A DNA stretch of 64,000 nt from Actinomyces sp. oral taxon 414 (GCF_001278845.1 NZ_CP012590.1:744001-808000); one strand, 5' to 3'. Counted from the stretch's first letter, positions 34,446-45,343 are shown. Made by a program: numbers and translations. Notes: generated from the letters alone by a model not told the origin.

Positions 34446-36650
34446 ATGACCGACTCCCGTTCCGCATCCGAGCCCGCCGGCGAGCGCCTCAGGCAGCTCG
34501 CCGAGGCCCACGGCATCTCCACCGAGTACTGGGACTTCCACGGCAACCTCGCCTCGCCCTCGCGCGACACCCTCGTCGCCGTCCTGCGGGCCCTGGGCGT
34601 GGCCGCCTCCACGCCCGTGGAGGTCGAGCACTCCCTGCGCGAGGCCTCGCTCGCCCCCTGGCGCCGCGTCCTGCCGCCCACCGTCGTCGTGCGGGGCGGC
34701 ATCCAGAGCCCCGTCGTCGTCCACGCGCCCGACGGCGCCGCGCTGCGCCTGCGCGTGCAGCTGGAGGACGGGAGTGAGCGCGAGCTGTCGCAGACCGAGG
34801 ACTGGACGCGGGCCCGCATGGTCGACGGCGTGCGCACCGGGCAGGCGACCTTCATTATCCCCGCCGACCTGCCGCTGGGCTGGCACGAGCTCGTCGCCGA
34901 GGTCGGCGCGGTCGACGGGGACGAGGGGGACGAGGGGGACGGCGGGACCCGCGGGAGCCGTCCGACGCCGGCCCGCACCGTCACCGCCGCCCTGGCCGTC
35001 ACCCCCGACCACCTCGACCTGCCCGCCGCGCTCGGCCAGCGCGGCTGGGGCGTCATGGCCCAGCTCTACTCCACCCGCTCGCGCGGCTCGTGGGGGGTGG
35101 GCGACGCCGACGACCTGACCGAGCTGGTCAGCTTCCTGGGCGACGAGGGCGCCGACTTCCTCCTCATCAACCCCCTGCACGCGGCCGAGCCCTCCGGCCC
35201 CATGACCGCCTCGCCCTACCTGCCGGTCACCCGCCGCTTCGTCAACCCCATCTACATCCGCCCCGAGTCCATTGGCGAGGTCTCCCGCCTGTCCGGGCCG
35301 CGCCGCTCCCTGGTCCAGTGGGCCCTGGAGGAGGTCCAGGACGCCAACCTCTCCGCCGAGCCCATTGACCGCGACGCCGCCTGGAAGGCCAAGTGCGAGG
35401 CCCTGGAGGTCATCTTCGCCGCCGGGCGCAGCCGGGCCCGCCAGCGCGACTTCGAGCGCTTCCGCGCCGAGCAGGGCGAGGGGCTGGAGCGCTTCGCCCT
35501 GTGGAGCGCGCTGATCGAGAAGTACGGGCCCCAGGAGGACTGGCCGGCCCGGCTGCGCGACGCCGGCTCCGCCCACGTGGCCAACGAGGCCCGCGTCCTG
35601 TCCGACCGGATCGACTTCTTCGCCTGGCTCCAGTGGATCGTCGACGAGCAGCTCGGCCGCGCCCAGGCCGAGGCCAAGGCCTCGGGGATGGCCCTGGGCG
35701 TCATGGACGACCTCGCGGTGGGCATCCACCCCCGCGGGGCCGACGTGTGGAGCGCCCCGGAGGCCTTCGCCCGCGGCATCCAGGTCGGCGCGCCCCCGGA
35801 CATGTACAACCAGCTCGGCCAGAACTGGTCGCAGCCGCCGTGGAACCCCGTCCACCTGGCCGCCAGCGCCTACCGGCCCCTGCGGGACATGGTGCGCACG
35901 GTGCTGCGCCACGCGGGCGCCCTGCGGGTGGACCACATCATTGGGCTGTTCCGCCTGTGGTGGATCCCCGAGGGCATGGGCGCGCACGAGGGCGCCTACG
36001 TGCGCTACGACTACGAGGCGATGGTCGGCGTGGTGCTCCTGGAGGCCCACCGCGCCGGCGCCGTCATGATCGGGGAGGACCTGGGGACCGTGGAGCCCTG
36101 GGTGCGCGACTACCTGGCCGCCCGCGGGGTCCTGGGCACCGCCGTCCTGTGGTTCGAGAAGCAGGAGGACGGCTGGCCCAAGCAGCCGGGCGGCTACCGC
36201 CGGCTCTCCCTGGCCACCGTCACCACCCACGACCTGCCGCCGACGGCGGGCTACCTGGCCGACGAGCACGTGGCCCTGCGCGAGCGCCTGGGGCTGCTCA
36301 CCGACCCCATCGCCCAGGTCCGCGCCGAGGCCCGCATTGAGCGGGACCGCATGCTGGCGCGCCTGCGCGAGCACGGCCTGCTGGGCGCCAACCCCTCCGA
36401 GCGGGAGATCGTCGAGGCCCTCCACCGTTACATCGCCCGCACGCCGGCCGCGCTCGTGGGCGTGGCCCTGGTCGACGGCGTCGGGGAGCGCCGCGCCCAG
36501 AACCAGCCGGGCACGGACCAGGAGTACCCGAACTGGAAGCAGCCCCTGGCGGACGGGTCCGGCGAGGTGGTCCTCGTCGAGGACCTGCCCGGCAATATGC
36601 GCCTCCAGAGCCTGCTCGCCGCCGTGCGCGACAGCTTCGGCCAGGACTGA
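34446..36650 (+). CDS. malQ: 4-alpha-glucanotransferase (amylomaltase)
   Basis: 734 aa. GH77 enzyme with a long N-terminal domain as in E. coli MalQ. Catalytic-region motifs: LLINPLHA, RVDHIIGLFRLWWIPEG (nucleophile Asp region), MIGEDLGTVEPWV (acid/base Glu) and TTHDLPPTAGY. It disproportionates maltodextrins. It sits between two PTS blocks but is probably controlled separately through the palindrome upstream. A run of Asp/Glu/Gly near residues 155-175 is a variable loop. Confidence 0.93.
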   Translation: MTDSRSASEPAGERLRQLAEAHGISTEYWDFHGNLASPSRDTLVAVLRALGVAASTPVEVEHSLREASLAPWRRVLPPTVVVRGGIQSPVVVHAPDGAALRLRVQLEDGSERELSQTEDWTRARMVDGVRTGQATFIIPADLPLGWHELVAEVGAVDGDEGDEGDGGTRGSRPTPARTVTAALAVTPDHLDLPAALGQRGWGVMAQLYSTRSRGSWGVGDADDLTELVSFLGDEGADFLLINPLHAAEPSGPMTASPYLPVTRRFVNPIYIRPESIGEVSRLSGPRRSLVQWALEEVQDANLSAEPIDRDAAWKAKCEALEVIFAAGRSRARQRDFERFRAEQGEGLERFALWSALIEKYGPQEDWPARLRDAGSAHVANEARVLSDRIDFFAWLQWIVDEQLGRAQAEAKASGMALGVMDDLAVGIHPRGADVWSAPEAFARGIQVGAPPDMYNQLGQNWSQPPWNPVHLAASAYRPLRDMVRTVLRHAGALRVDHIIGLFRLWWIPEGMGAHEGAYVRYDYEAMVGVVLLEAHRAGAVMIGEDLGTVEPWVRDYLAARGVLGTAVLWFEKQEDGWPKQPGGYRRLSLATVTTHDLPPTAGYLADEHVALRERLGLLTDPIAQVRAEARIERDRMLARLREHGLLGANPSEREIVEALHRYIARTPAALVGVALVDGVGERRAQNQPGTDQEYPNWKQPLADGSGEVVLVEDLPGNMRLQSLLAAVRDSFGQD

Positions 36651-36662
36651 ACGCCCCCGATT

Positions 36663-36712
36663 GACGCCCCGGGTCCGGGCCGGGCGACGACGGGCCCGGC
36701 CCGGGTGGCGTC
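36663..36712. terminator. Bidirectional terminator between malQ and the EIIA gene
   Basis: An imperfect GC-rich hairpin: GACGCC plus CCGGG-type blocks on the left pair with CCCGG blocks plus GGCGTC on the right. It fills the 60-nt gap between convergent genes. Confidence 0.55.
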
Positions 36713-37169
36713 AGGCCCAGGTGAAGGCCGTGTGCCCCGGGGACAGGGCCGTCCCGGGCGGCGCCAGGGCCAGGTCCGACTCCTCGGCGTCCAGGGCGAC
36801 GACGGGGACCACCGGGCTCAGGCCCTCGGCCTCGATCCGGTCGGGACTGAAGGAGATCACGGGGTCCCCGGCCTCGACGGAGGCGCCCTGGGCGGCGTGG
36901 ACGGTGAAGCCCGCGCCCGCCAGGCTCACGGTGTCCAGACCGAGGTGGACCAGCACCGCCCGCCCGTCCTCGGCGACGACGACGAAGGCGTGGGGGTGGA
37001 CCTTGATCAGGGTGCCGCGCACGGGCGCGAGGGCCGTGACCCCCGCCTCGGAGCGCTCGGGATCGAGGGCCAGTCCCGGGCCCACGATCCTGCCGGCGAA
37101 GACCGGGTCGGGGACGTCCTCGATGCTGATGACCGTCCCGGCCAGCGGAGCCCGGACGGTCAGGCTCAC
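36711..37169 (-). CDS. PTS EIIA domain (glucose family, Crr-like)
   Basis: 152 aa. Beta-rich EIIA-Glc fold: VRAPLAGTVISIEDVPDPVFAGRIVGPG, PVRGTLIKVHPHAFVVVAEDGRAVLVHLGLDTVSL, where the His in VHLG is phosphorylated by HPr and the His in PHAF assists. GTG 37169 overlaps the EIIB stop (GTGA), so the two are translationally coupled. Confidence 0.93.
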   Translation of the reverse strand: MSLTVRAPLAGTVISIEDVPDPVFAGRIVGPGLALDPERSEAGVTALAPVRGTLIKVHPHAFVVVAEDGRAVLVHLGLDTVSLAGAGFTVHAAQGASVEAGDPVISFSPDRIEAEGLSPVVPVVALDAEESDLALAPPGTALSPGHTAFTWA

Positions 37170-37396
37170 CTCAGGTCCTCGATGTCCTCGGCGAGGACGT
37201 CGGCGTTGGGGCCGACGACGACCTGGACCGTCTCGCCCCGGCGGACCACGCCATGGGCGCCCGCCGCCTTCAGGGCGACCTCGTCGACGAGCGAGCCGTC
37301 CTCGAGCTCGCAGCGCAGGCGGGTGATGCAGGGCTCGATCTCCACAATATTGTCGAAGCCGCCCAGGGCGTCGACGATATTCTGGGCCTGGGACAT
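37166..37396 (-). CDS. Stand-alone PTS EIIB domain (glucose/GlcNAc family), copy 2
   Basis: 76 aa. It has GGFDNIVEIEPCITRLRCEL with the active Cys and HGVVRRGETVQVVVGP. It is preceded by AGGAGAAC. It lies first in an EIIB-EIIA operon whose promoter region carries a GntR-type operator (37488-37503). It probably serves the EIIC at 38644. Confidence 0.92.
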   Translation of the reverse strand: MSQAQNIVDALGGFDNIVEIEPCITRLRCELEDGSLVDEVALKAAGAHGVVRRGETVQVVVGPNADVLAEDIEDLR

Positions 37397-37487
37397 GGGG
37401 TTCTCCTGTCTGGGAGCCGGCGGCGGCCGGGCGCGGTGAGGGTGAGGCGGCGGGCGGGTCCGAGCGGGCGCCGGCGCCTGGCACGGA

Positions 37488-37503
37488 AGTGGTCCATACC
37501 AGC
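37488..37503. promoter_or_regulatory. DasR/NagR-like operator (dre-type) and promoter of EIIB-EIIA
   Basis: AGTGGTCCATACCAGC is close to the dre consensus AGTGGTCTAGACCACT bound by DasR-type GntR repressors. On the minus strand a -10 TACGAT (37513-37508) would start transcription about at this site, a good repressor position. Confidence 0.6.
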
Positions 37504-37571
37504 GGTTATCGTACATGCTCGCGGTCCGCTGTCCAGCGGGCCCGGGACGGCCGGAGCGCGGGGCATCGGCG

Positions 37572-38366
37572 TCACGGGACCGGCCCGGAATCGGCCGGGG
37601 GCGCGGCAGAGGTGGCCCCGGACCCGGGGCGCCGGCGGCGCGGACCGGGGGCGGCCACGGGCACCCACAGCGTGTAGCGGTCGGCCCGGTACAGGGAGCG
37701 GGAGTAGTCCACGGCCAGCTGGCCGTGGAAGGTGCGGCGGGTGATGTCCAGGGCGGGCGCCCGCTCGGGCACGCCCAGCAGGGCCGCCTCCTCGGCGGTG
37801 GCCGCGTGCCCCTCGATCATGTCCTCGCCCCACTCGGGCGCCAGGCCGGCCCGCGTCAGCTCGCCGTAGACGGAGAAGGTGAGGGGGCCGTCGAGCAGGC
37901 GGGGCAGGAGGCGGGCGGGGATCCAGTTCTCCTCAATGGCCATGGGCGTGGAGTCGGCCGTCAGCAGGCGGCGCAGGTGGTGGACGGGCGCGCCGGCGTC
38001 GAGCTCGAGGGCCTCGGCGACGACGGGGGCGGCGGGGACGGTCGCGGCAATGAGGAAGACGGCGCCCGGAGTCATGCCGCGCCGGCGCATCTCCTCGGTG
38101 AAGGAGGTCAGCCGCAGCTGCAGGTCCACCTTGGGGGAGGCCACGAAGGTGCCCTTGCCCTGGTGGCGCTTGAGGACGCCGTCGACCACGAGGGTGTCCA
38201 CCGCCTGGCGCACGGTCATGCGCGAGACCCCGAAGAGCTCGCACAGTTCCCGTTCGGAGGGCATGGGGGCGCCGGGCTCCAGGCCCTGGGCGATGAGGGC
38301 CAGGAGGTGCTCGCGCACGACGACGTACTTGGCTCGCGACCTGAGCGCGGATTGGGCGGGGGGCAT
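37572..38366 (-). CDS. GntR-family (HutC/UTRA) regulator, DasR/NagR-like
   Basis: 264 aa. N-terminal winged helix: PMPSERELCELFGVSRMTVRQAV, KRHQGKGTFVA; the C-terminal UTRA effector domain runs from about residue 85 to 235. Regulators of this type sense GlcN-6-P or GlcNAc-6-P. It lies between two PTS promoters that both carry TGGTCCA half sites, so local control is likely. The C-terminal 30 residues are Arg/Pro-rich and weakly conserved looking. The minus-strand CACAAT near 38425 may be its -10. Confidence 0.88.
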   Translation of the reverse strand: MPPAQSALRSRAKYVVVREHLLALIAQGLEPGAPMPSERELCELFGVSRMTVRQAVDTLVVDGVLKRHQGKGTFVASPKVDLQLRLTSFTEEMRRRGMTPGAVFLIAATVPAAPVVAEALELDAGAPVHHLRRLLTADSTPMAIEENWIPARLLPRLLDGPLTFSVYGELTRAGLAPEWGEDMIEGHAATAEEAALLGVPERAPALDITRRTFHGQLAVDYSRSLYRADRYTLWVPVAAPGPRRRRPGSGATSAAPPADSGPVP

Positions 38367-38491
38367 CGGTGTCTCGGATCAGTGGTGGGCCGGTTCGTCC
38401 TCGAACGGCCTCGTTGTGCTCTATTGTGCCCCGGTGCGGGGCGGACGGCGCGCGGGGCGGGAGGAGGACGGTGAAACAAATGGGGGGCCGC

Positions 38492-38521
38492 TTGACAAGC
38501 GCCGCGGCGTCGACTTGTCTT
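38492..38521 (+). promoter_or_regulatory. Promoter of the EIIC gene
   Basis: A perfect -35 TTGACA (38492-38497) with TTGTCT or TGTCTT 17-18 nt downstream as -10. A 6-bp inverted repeat GACAAG/CTTGTC overlaps it. Confidence 0.55.
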
Positions 38522-38528
38522 AGGCCCC

Positions 38529-38574
38529 AGTGGTCCATATGTGTGCTGCGACACCCGACTGGACCACTGGTCCC
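38529..38574. promoter_or_regulatory. GntR-type operator half sites at the EIIC promoter
   Basis: AGTGGTCCATA at 38529 begins at the expected transcription start; TGGACCA at 38560 and the palindrome GGACC-ACT-GGTCC at 38561-38573 follow. Together with 37488 these suggest coordinated repression of the split PTS. Confidence 0.5.
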
Positions 38575-38643
38575 TACCCCACTCCAAGGGGTACTCACAA
38601 GCCGCGGCCCCGAGACCGCGGTGTCCCGAAACTGGAGAACAAC

Positions 38644-40137
<1,494 letters not shown>

Positions 40138-40210
40138 GCGCTCCGCCCCCTCACCGGATCGGATCCGCCCGGTTATCGCCCGTCCGCCGTCCGGCGCGCC
40201 GGACGGCGGA

Positions 40211-40253
40211 CGCGGCGGGCCCCGACCCCCTCACGGGGTCGGGGCCCGCCGCG
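40211..40253. terminator. Strong hairpin terminator between EIIC and pepN
   Basis: A perfect 19-bp GC-rich stem (40211-40229 with 40235-40253) and a 5-nt loop, in the gap between two convergent genes. Confidence 0.8.
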
Positions 40254-40298
40254 TTCATCGCGCGATGCGCCGGGGCGCGGCTCAGGGCGCTGCGCGCC

Positions 40299-42872
40299 TC
40301 AGCCCCGGGACTGGCGGGCCTGGACGAGGGCCGTCCGGCGCGTGTCGTCCAGGTTCTCGCTCACGATCCGGCGCAGGGCCGCCGGGGCGTCCGGGTGCTC
40401 GGCGAGCCAGGCCTCCAGCGCCCCCGCCGGGTCGGCGCCCTCCAGGCCCACCGTCGCCGTCGACCACAGCTCCGACAGCAGGTTCTCGGCCATGTGGAAG
40501 GTGCGGGTCTCCCAGATGGCCAGGATCCGGCGCACGTACTCGTCGATGAAGGGCGCCAGCAGCTCGGGGCGGCGCTCGACGTCGTTGAAGCCCCGCAGCG
40601 TCTTGACCTGCGTCTCATTGGGCATGGAGGCGTTGTCCACCAGCTCGCGCCAGACGGCGGCCTTGGCCTGCGGCGTGGGGACGGCGGCGCGGGCCTGGGC
40701 GGCCCGCTCGCGCCCCGTGGTGGTCAGGTCGCGGGCCTCCTCGGCGGCGATGGCGGCCTCGCCGGCGCGGCCCGCGGCCACCAGGCCGCACAGCAGGTCC
40801 CAGCGCAGGTCCTGGTCCACCACGAGGCCCTCGAGCTCCTCGGAGCCGTCCAACCAGGCGGCGACGGCGCCGGTCTGCTCCTCGGTGACCGCGTGGGCGG
40901 CCACGGCCCGCACCAGCTGGAGCTGCTTGTCCCCGCCCGGCTCGGCCGCCCGGGCCAGGTCCAGCAGCTCCTGGGCGGCCCGCGGGGCGCGGTCGGCGCG
41001 CACGGCCGGCGGCAGGTAGGAGCCCAGGCAGGTCGCAATGCGGGCCAGCAGCCCCTGGACGACGGAGGAGTGGGTCTCCACCGCCAGGGCGGCCAGGGCA
41101 GCGTCCAGGTAGCGCGAGGCGTCCAGCTCGCCGTCGCGCACCATGTCCCAGGCCGAGGCCAGGACCACGGAGCGGGGCAGGGACTCGGTGAACATGGCGA
41201 TGCCCTCCAGCCCGGCGGCCAGGGAGGCCTCGTCCAGACGGACCTTGGCGTAGGTGAGGTCGTCGTCGTTGAGGACAATGACATCGGCCCTCCGGGTGCC
41301 CACGAGGTCGACCACCTCGGTGCGCGCGCCCTCCACGTCCAGCTCGACGCGGCCGATGCGGTGCATCTCGCCGTCGACCGGCGCGTAGGAGCCGATCGCC
41401 ACCCGGTGCGGGCGCAGGGAGGCGGGCGAGCCGGCCGGGATCTCCTGGAGGACGGCGGCGGAGGTGATGACGCCGTCGTCGTCGGTGCTCAGCGACAGGC
41501 GCAGCGCGGTGACCCCCGCCTCCTGGAGCCACAGGCGGGCCCACTCGCCCAGGTCGCGCCCGGAGGTCCTCTCCAGTTCGACCAGCAGGTCGGCCAGGGT
41601 GGCGTTGGAGTAGGCGTGGGCGCCCAGGTAGGCGGCGATCCCGGCGAAGAAGTTCTCCCGCCCCACGTAGCCCACCAGGGCCGCCAGCACGGAGGCGCCC
41701 TTGGCGTAGGTGATGCCGTCGAAGTTGACCTCGACGTCGTGCAGGTCGTCGATCTCGGCGGCCACCGGGTGGGTGGAGGAGAGCTGGTCCTGGTGGTAGG
41801 CCCAGCCCTTCTCAATGGTCTGGAAGGTGGTCCAGGCGTCGGTGAAGCGGGTGATCTCGGCGGTGGCCAGGGTGGAGGTGTACTCGGCGAAGGATTCGTT
41901 GAGCCACAGGTCGTTCCACCACTTCATGGTCACCAGGTCCCCGAACCACATGTGGGACAGCTCGTGGAGGATGGTGACGGCGCGCCGCTCCACGCGGGCC
42001 TCGATCGCGCGGGAGCGGAAGACGTAGTCGTCGCGGTGGGTGACGCACCCGGCGTTCTCCATGGCGCCGGCGTTGAACTCGGGCACGAAAACCTGGTCGT
42101 ACTTGGCGAAGGCGTAGGGCGCGCCGAACAGCCCCTCGTAGTAGGCCAGGCCCTTGCGGGTCAGCTCCAGGATCTCGGCGGCGTCCAGGTACTGCTCCAG
42201 GGAGGCGCGGCAGTACACGCCCAGCGGCACCACGCGCCCGTCGGCGGCCCGGTACTCGCCGGTGGCCCCCCGGTAGGGGCCGGCGACGACGGCGGTGATG
42301 TAGGAGCTGATGCGCTCGGTGGGGGCGAAGGCGAAGACGGCGACCCCGTCGCGTCGCTCCGGGGCAGGCGTGGGCGAGTTGGACAGGACCGTCCAGCCCT
42401 CGGGCACGCTCACCGTGAAGGTGAAGGGGGCCTTGAGGTCGGGCTGCTCGAAGACGGCGAAGACGCGGCGGGCGTCGGGCACCTCGAACTGGGAGTAGAG
42501 GTAGGTCTCGCCGTCGGCCGGGTCGGTGAAGCGGTGCAGGCCCTCGCCGGTGCGCATATAGGCGCAGTCGGCGACGACGGTCAGCTCGTTGTCGGCCGCC
42601 AGGTCGCCCAGCACAATGCGCGAGTCGACGTAGGTCTGGGCCGGGTCGAGCTCGCGGCCGTTGAGGACGATGGAGTGCACCCGCGGGGCGATCAGGTCGA
42701 TGAAGGTGGTGGCGCCGGGATCGGCGCGGAAGTGCACCGTCGTGGTCGAGCCGAAGGTCCCCTGGGCGCCGTCGGCGGCGCGGGACAGGTTGAGGGCGAC
42801 GTCGTAGGCGTCGACGGCCAGAAGGTCGGCGCGGGCGGCCGCCTCCTGGCGGGTCAGGTTCTGACCGGGCAT
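40299..42872 (-). CDS. pepN: Aminopeptidase N (M1 family)
   Basis: 857 aa. M1 zinc peptidase: substrate-binding GAMEN (FNAGAMENAG), zinc-binding HELSHMWFGDLVT with the third ligand in WLNESFAEY, and a C-terminal ERAP1-like helical domain. It removes N-terminal residues from peptides, probably in the cytoplasm as no signal peptide is seen. It lies downstream of the LCP gene in the same direction with a 113-nt gap. Confidence 0.95.
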   Translation of the reverse strand: MPGQNLTRQEAAARADLLAVDAYDVALNLSRAADGAQGTFGSTTTVHFRADPGATTFIDLIAPRVHSIVLNGRELDPAQTYVDSRIVLGDLAADNELTVVADCAYMRTGEGLHRFTDPADGETYLYSQFEVPDARRVFAVFEQPDLKAPFTFTVSVPEGWTVLSNSPTPAPERRDGVAVFAFAPTERISSYITAVVAGPYRGATGEYRAADGRVVPLGVYCRASLEQYLDAAEILELTRKGLAYYEGLFGAPYAFAKYDQVFVPEFNAGAMENAGCVTHRDDYVFRSRAIEARVERRAVTILHELSHMWFGDLVTMKWWNDLWLNESFAEYTSTLATAEITRFTDAWTTFQTIEKGWAYHQDQLSSTHPVAAEIDDLHDVEVNFDGITYAKGASVLAALVGYVGRENFFAGIAAYLGAHAYSNATLADLLVELERTSGRDLGEWARLWLQEAGVTALRLSLSTDDDGVITSAAVLQEIPAGSPASLRPHRVAIGSYAPVDGEMHRIGRVELDVEGARTEVVDLVGTRRADVIVLNDDDLTYAKVRLDEASLAAGLEGIAMFTESLPRSVVLASAWDMVRDGELDASRYLDAALAALAVETHSSVVQGLLARIATCLGSYLPPAVRADRAPRAAQELLDLARAAEPGGDKQLQLVRAVAAHAVTEEQTGAVAAWLDGSEELEGLVVDQDLRWDLLCGLVAAGRAGEAAIAAEEARDLTTTGRERAAQARAAVPTPQAKAAVWRELVDNASMPNETQVKTLRGFNDVERRPELLAPFIDEYVRRILAIWETRTFHMAENLLSELWSTATVGLEGADPAGALEAWLAEHPDAPAALRRIVSENLDDTRRTALVQARQSRG

Positions 42873-42985
42873 GAGTGCTCCTTGTCGTGGTGGAACGGGT
42901 CGGCGCCGCCGACCCGCGGCGCCGCCCGGGCGACACCGCGGCGGACGCCGGGCGCCATCCTCTCACCCGACCCGGTGCGCACCGA

Positions 42986-44074
42986 CTAGCCGGCCGGTCG
43001 GCAGCGGCCGGGGACGTAGCCGTAACGGGCCAGGACGGCGTAGGTCTGCGGCGTCGGGTAGGCGATGAAGGTGTTATTGACGACGGGGGCCGGCACGTCG
43101 ACGACCTCGACGGAGTCGGCCCCGGCGCCCAGGACGGTGCGGGCCAGGCCGATCAGGCCGGTCAGGCCCGTGGCGGAGTCGACGCCGAGGTTGCCGCTCA
43201 GCGCCCAGGCCAGGGAGTGGGCGGCCAGGGGATTGCGGGCCCGCTCGCGCAGGCCGGTCATGACGGCCCGCATGACGACGCCGGTGTAGTGGCTGCGGCG
43301 GGCCGCGCCCTCCTCCTCGGACAGGGCGACCCAGTCGCCGTCGCGCCTGACCTGCGGGTGGCGGGAGCGCACGAGGGCGAGGGCGTCGATGCCGTTCAGG
43401 TGCTGCGCGCCGGCCTGCGGCAGGTCCAGGCCGGAGGATTCGTCGCGCACGGGCTCGTCGACCTCGACGTCAACGCCGCCGGCGGCGTCGACGATCCGGG
43501 CGAATTGGGCCATGTCGACCGTGATGAGGTGGGTGGTGGTCACTCCGAGCTCGCTGCACAGCAGGTCCACGGTGCTCTGGGGGCCGGAGAGGTAGGAGAC
43601 GGCCAGGCGCCTCCGCTCGAAGAAGCTCGGCCCGATGAACAGGTCCCGGGGGATGACGAGCACCGTCAGCCCGTCGGGCCGGGGCTGGAGGAGGGCGATG
43701 ACGTCGGCGCGCTCGCCGTCGTCGGCCTCCGTGGCGGCGCCGTAGCGGTCGGGCCCCGCGGGCGCGTCGGCGCGCGAGTCGGTGCCGATGATGAGCCAGG
43801 TCTCGGCCGGGGCCGCCCCCGCCCCGGGGGTCTGCGGGCCCGGGGCGGGGCTGGGCGCGGTCAGGTCGAGGCGCTCCAGGCGCGCCGACAGGGCGGTGAC
43901 GTCGGCCAGGACCAGGGCGAGGGCGCAGACCAGGATCGGGACGAGGACGGTCAGGACGGGGCGCCGACGGCGAAGGGCGGCCGCCCGGGCGCGCATGAGC
44001 GCGATGGCTCTGCGCACCCGGGCGGCCGGCTGTTCGGGCGCGGGCTCCGGGGCGGACGCCCGCACCCTGGTCAC
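42986..44074 (-). CDS. LytR-CpsA-Psr (LCP) family glycopolymer transferase
   Basis: 362 aa. N-terminal cytoplasmic segment, one membrane helix (VLTVLVPILVCALALVLADV), then an extracellular LCP domain: WLIIGTDSRAD, GERADVIALLQ, VLVIPRDLF and LALVRSRH, with the Arg/Asp residues that bind the pyrophosphate of lipid-linked glycans. It attaches glycopolymer to peptidoglycan or, in Actinomyces oris (LcpA), to a sortase-anchored protein. It starts 15 nt after the LANTG protein gene, so the two are likely cotranscribed. Confidence 0.9.
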   Translation of the reverse strand: MTRVRASAPEPAPEQPAARVRRAIALMRARAAALRRRRPVLTVLVPILVCALALVLADVTALSARLERLDLTAPSPAPGPQTPGAGAAPAETWLIIGTDSRADAPAGPDRYGAATEADDGERADVIALLQPRPDGLTVLVIPRDLFIGPSFFERRRLAVSYLSGPQSTVDLLCSELGVTTTHLITVDMAQFARIVDAAGGVDVEVDEPVRDESSGLDLPQAGAQHLNGIDALALVRSRHPQVRRDGDWVALSEEEGAARRSHYTGVVMRAVMTGLRERARNPLAAHSLAWALSGNLGVDSATGLTGLIGLARTVLGAGADSVEVVDVPAPVVNNTFIAYPTPQTYAVLARYGYVPGRCRPAG

Positions 44075-44089
44075 CGGGGGAGGGACCCG

Positions 44090-45085
44090 TCAGGCGGCCC
44101 GACGGCGGGCGATGAGGATGCCGCCGGCGGCGAGCAGGCCGCCGGCGACGACGGCGATGCCCAGGCCCGCGCCGGTGTTGGCCAGGCCGGACTTGCCGTT
44201 GGCGGGCTTGGCGGCGGCGGTCGTCGGGGCGGCCGGGGCCGGGGCCGGGTTCGGGTCAGCACCCGGGTTGGGGTCAGCACCCGGGTTGGGGTCGGGGTTC
44301 GGGGCCGGGTTGTTCGGGTCGACCGGGATGTCCTCGTCCTGGATGTTCCACCAGCCCTTGACCACCTCGATCGGCTTGCTCACCAGGCCCTCGCCGTACG
44401 TGGAGCCCGTGATCATGATGAGGTACTTGCCGTCGGGCAGGTCCGTGGGGACGTCGCCGGTGTAGGTCACGCGGCCGGTGCCGTCGGCGGTGACCGTGAA
44501 GAGGTTGCGGACGTGGTCCTCGGTGTCGGCGTTGACCAGGTAGCCGATCACCTCCTCGCCGGGGGTGAAGCCGGTGAGGTCGATGTCGAAGCGCTGGTGG
44601 TCGTAGTTGCCGTCGCCGTCGGTGTCCGAGGAGACGATCGCGGCCTTGCCCTCCACGTCGGTGGAGTCGATCTCCAGGTCGGCCTGCACCCTGCTGGTCG
44701 TCTCGCCGTTGTAGTTCACGCAGAGGAAGTTCACGACGCCCACGGAGGGGTCGCTCAGGTGGTTGTCCCTCACAAGGCCGACGATGTCGAGGTTGACCGA
44801 CCAGGTTCCGTCCTCATTGGCGGGAATGGCGCCTTGCATGAGCGAGTCGCTCATCAGCGGAACGTGCACGTCCCAGGCGACGTTGGAGGGCTTGCCGTTG
44901 ACGGGGGCGCAGCCGCTGCCGGTGACGGTGACACCCTTGTCGTTGTTGGGGACGGAGCGGATGATGTCGCCGCCGTCCAAGCGGATGCCCGACTCGTCGG
45001 CGGCGACGGGGCTGGCGAGGGCGGCGCCCGCCGCCACGAGGGCGAGGGCGCCGCCGAGTGCGGCGATGGAGCGTCCAAGACGCAT
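44090..45085 (-). CDS. Secreted cell-wall protein with LANTG sorting signal
   Basis: 331 aa. Signal peptide (MRLGRSIAALGGALALVAAGAALASPVAA); an extracellular domain of two likely beta-sandwich parts containing two Cys; a Pro/Asn/Asp-rich stalk with the 6-residue repeat NPGADP; then LANTG, a hydrophobic helix and RRRAA, a complete sortase signal. LAxTG signals are typical of class E sortases in high-GC Gram-positives. It resembles Actinomyces GspA, whose LCP partner glycosylates it; that assignment is inference. AGGAT precedes the ATG at 45085. Confidence 0.85.
   Translation of the reverse strand: MRLGRSIAALGGALALVAAGAALASPVAADESGIRLDGGDIIRSVPNNDKGVTVTGSGCAPVNGKPSNVAWDVHVPLMSDSLMQGAIPANEDGTWSVNLDIVGLVRDNHLSDPSVGVVNFLCVNYNGETTSRVQADLEIDSTDVEGKAAIVSSDTDGDGNYDHQRFDIDLTGFTPGEEVIGYLVNADTEDHVRNLFTVTADGTGRVTYTGDVPTDLPDGKYLIMITGSTYGEGLVSKPIEVVKGWWNIQDEDIPVDPNNPAPNPDPNPGADPNPGADPNPAPAPAAPTTAAAKPANGKSGLANTGAGLGIAVVAGGLLAAGGILIARRRAA
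44253..44288. repeat. 18-bp tandem repeat within the LANTG protein gene
   Basis: Two exact 18-nt units (44253-44270, 44271-44288) encode the NPGADP stalk repeat. Copy number may vary between strains. Confidence 0.8.
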
Positions 45086-45343
45086 GTGATCCTCCAGAGA
45101 GATGGGAGTTGTCGGAAAGATGCCGGGGATGACATCCTTGATCCTTCCGCGAGGAAGTCTCGCACCCGGCGCAGCGCGCTCACAAGGCCCTGACGGCATA
45201 TGTCACGATTGTGTCTCGAAGACCGGGGCGTTCCACACGATAACACATGCCGCAGTCGGCGCGGGATCTCATGGGAAGACCTTCCCGCGCCCCGCCGCTC
45301 GCACGCCCCGTCGCCCAGGCCGCGCAGATGAGGAGGAACGGTC

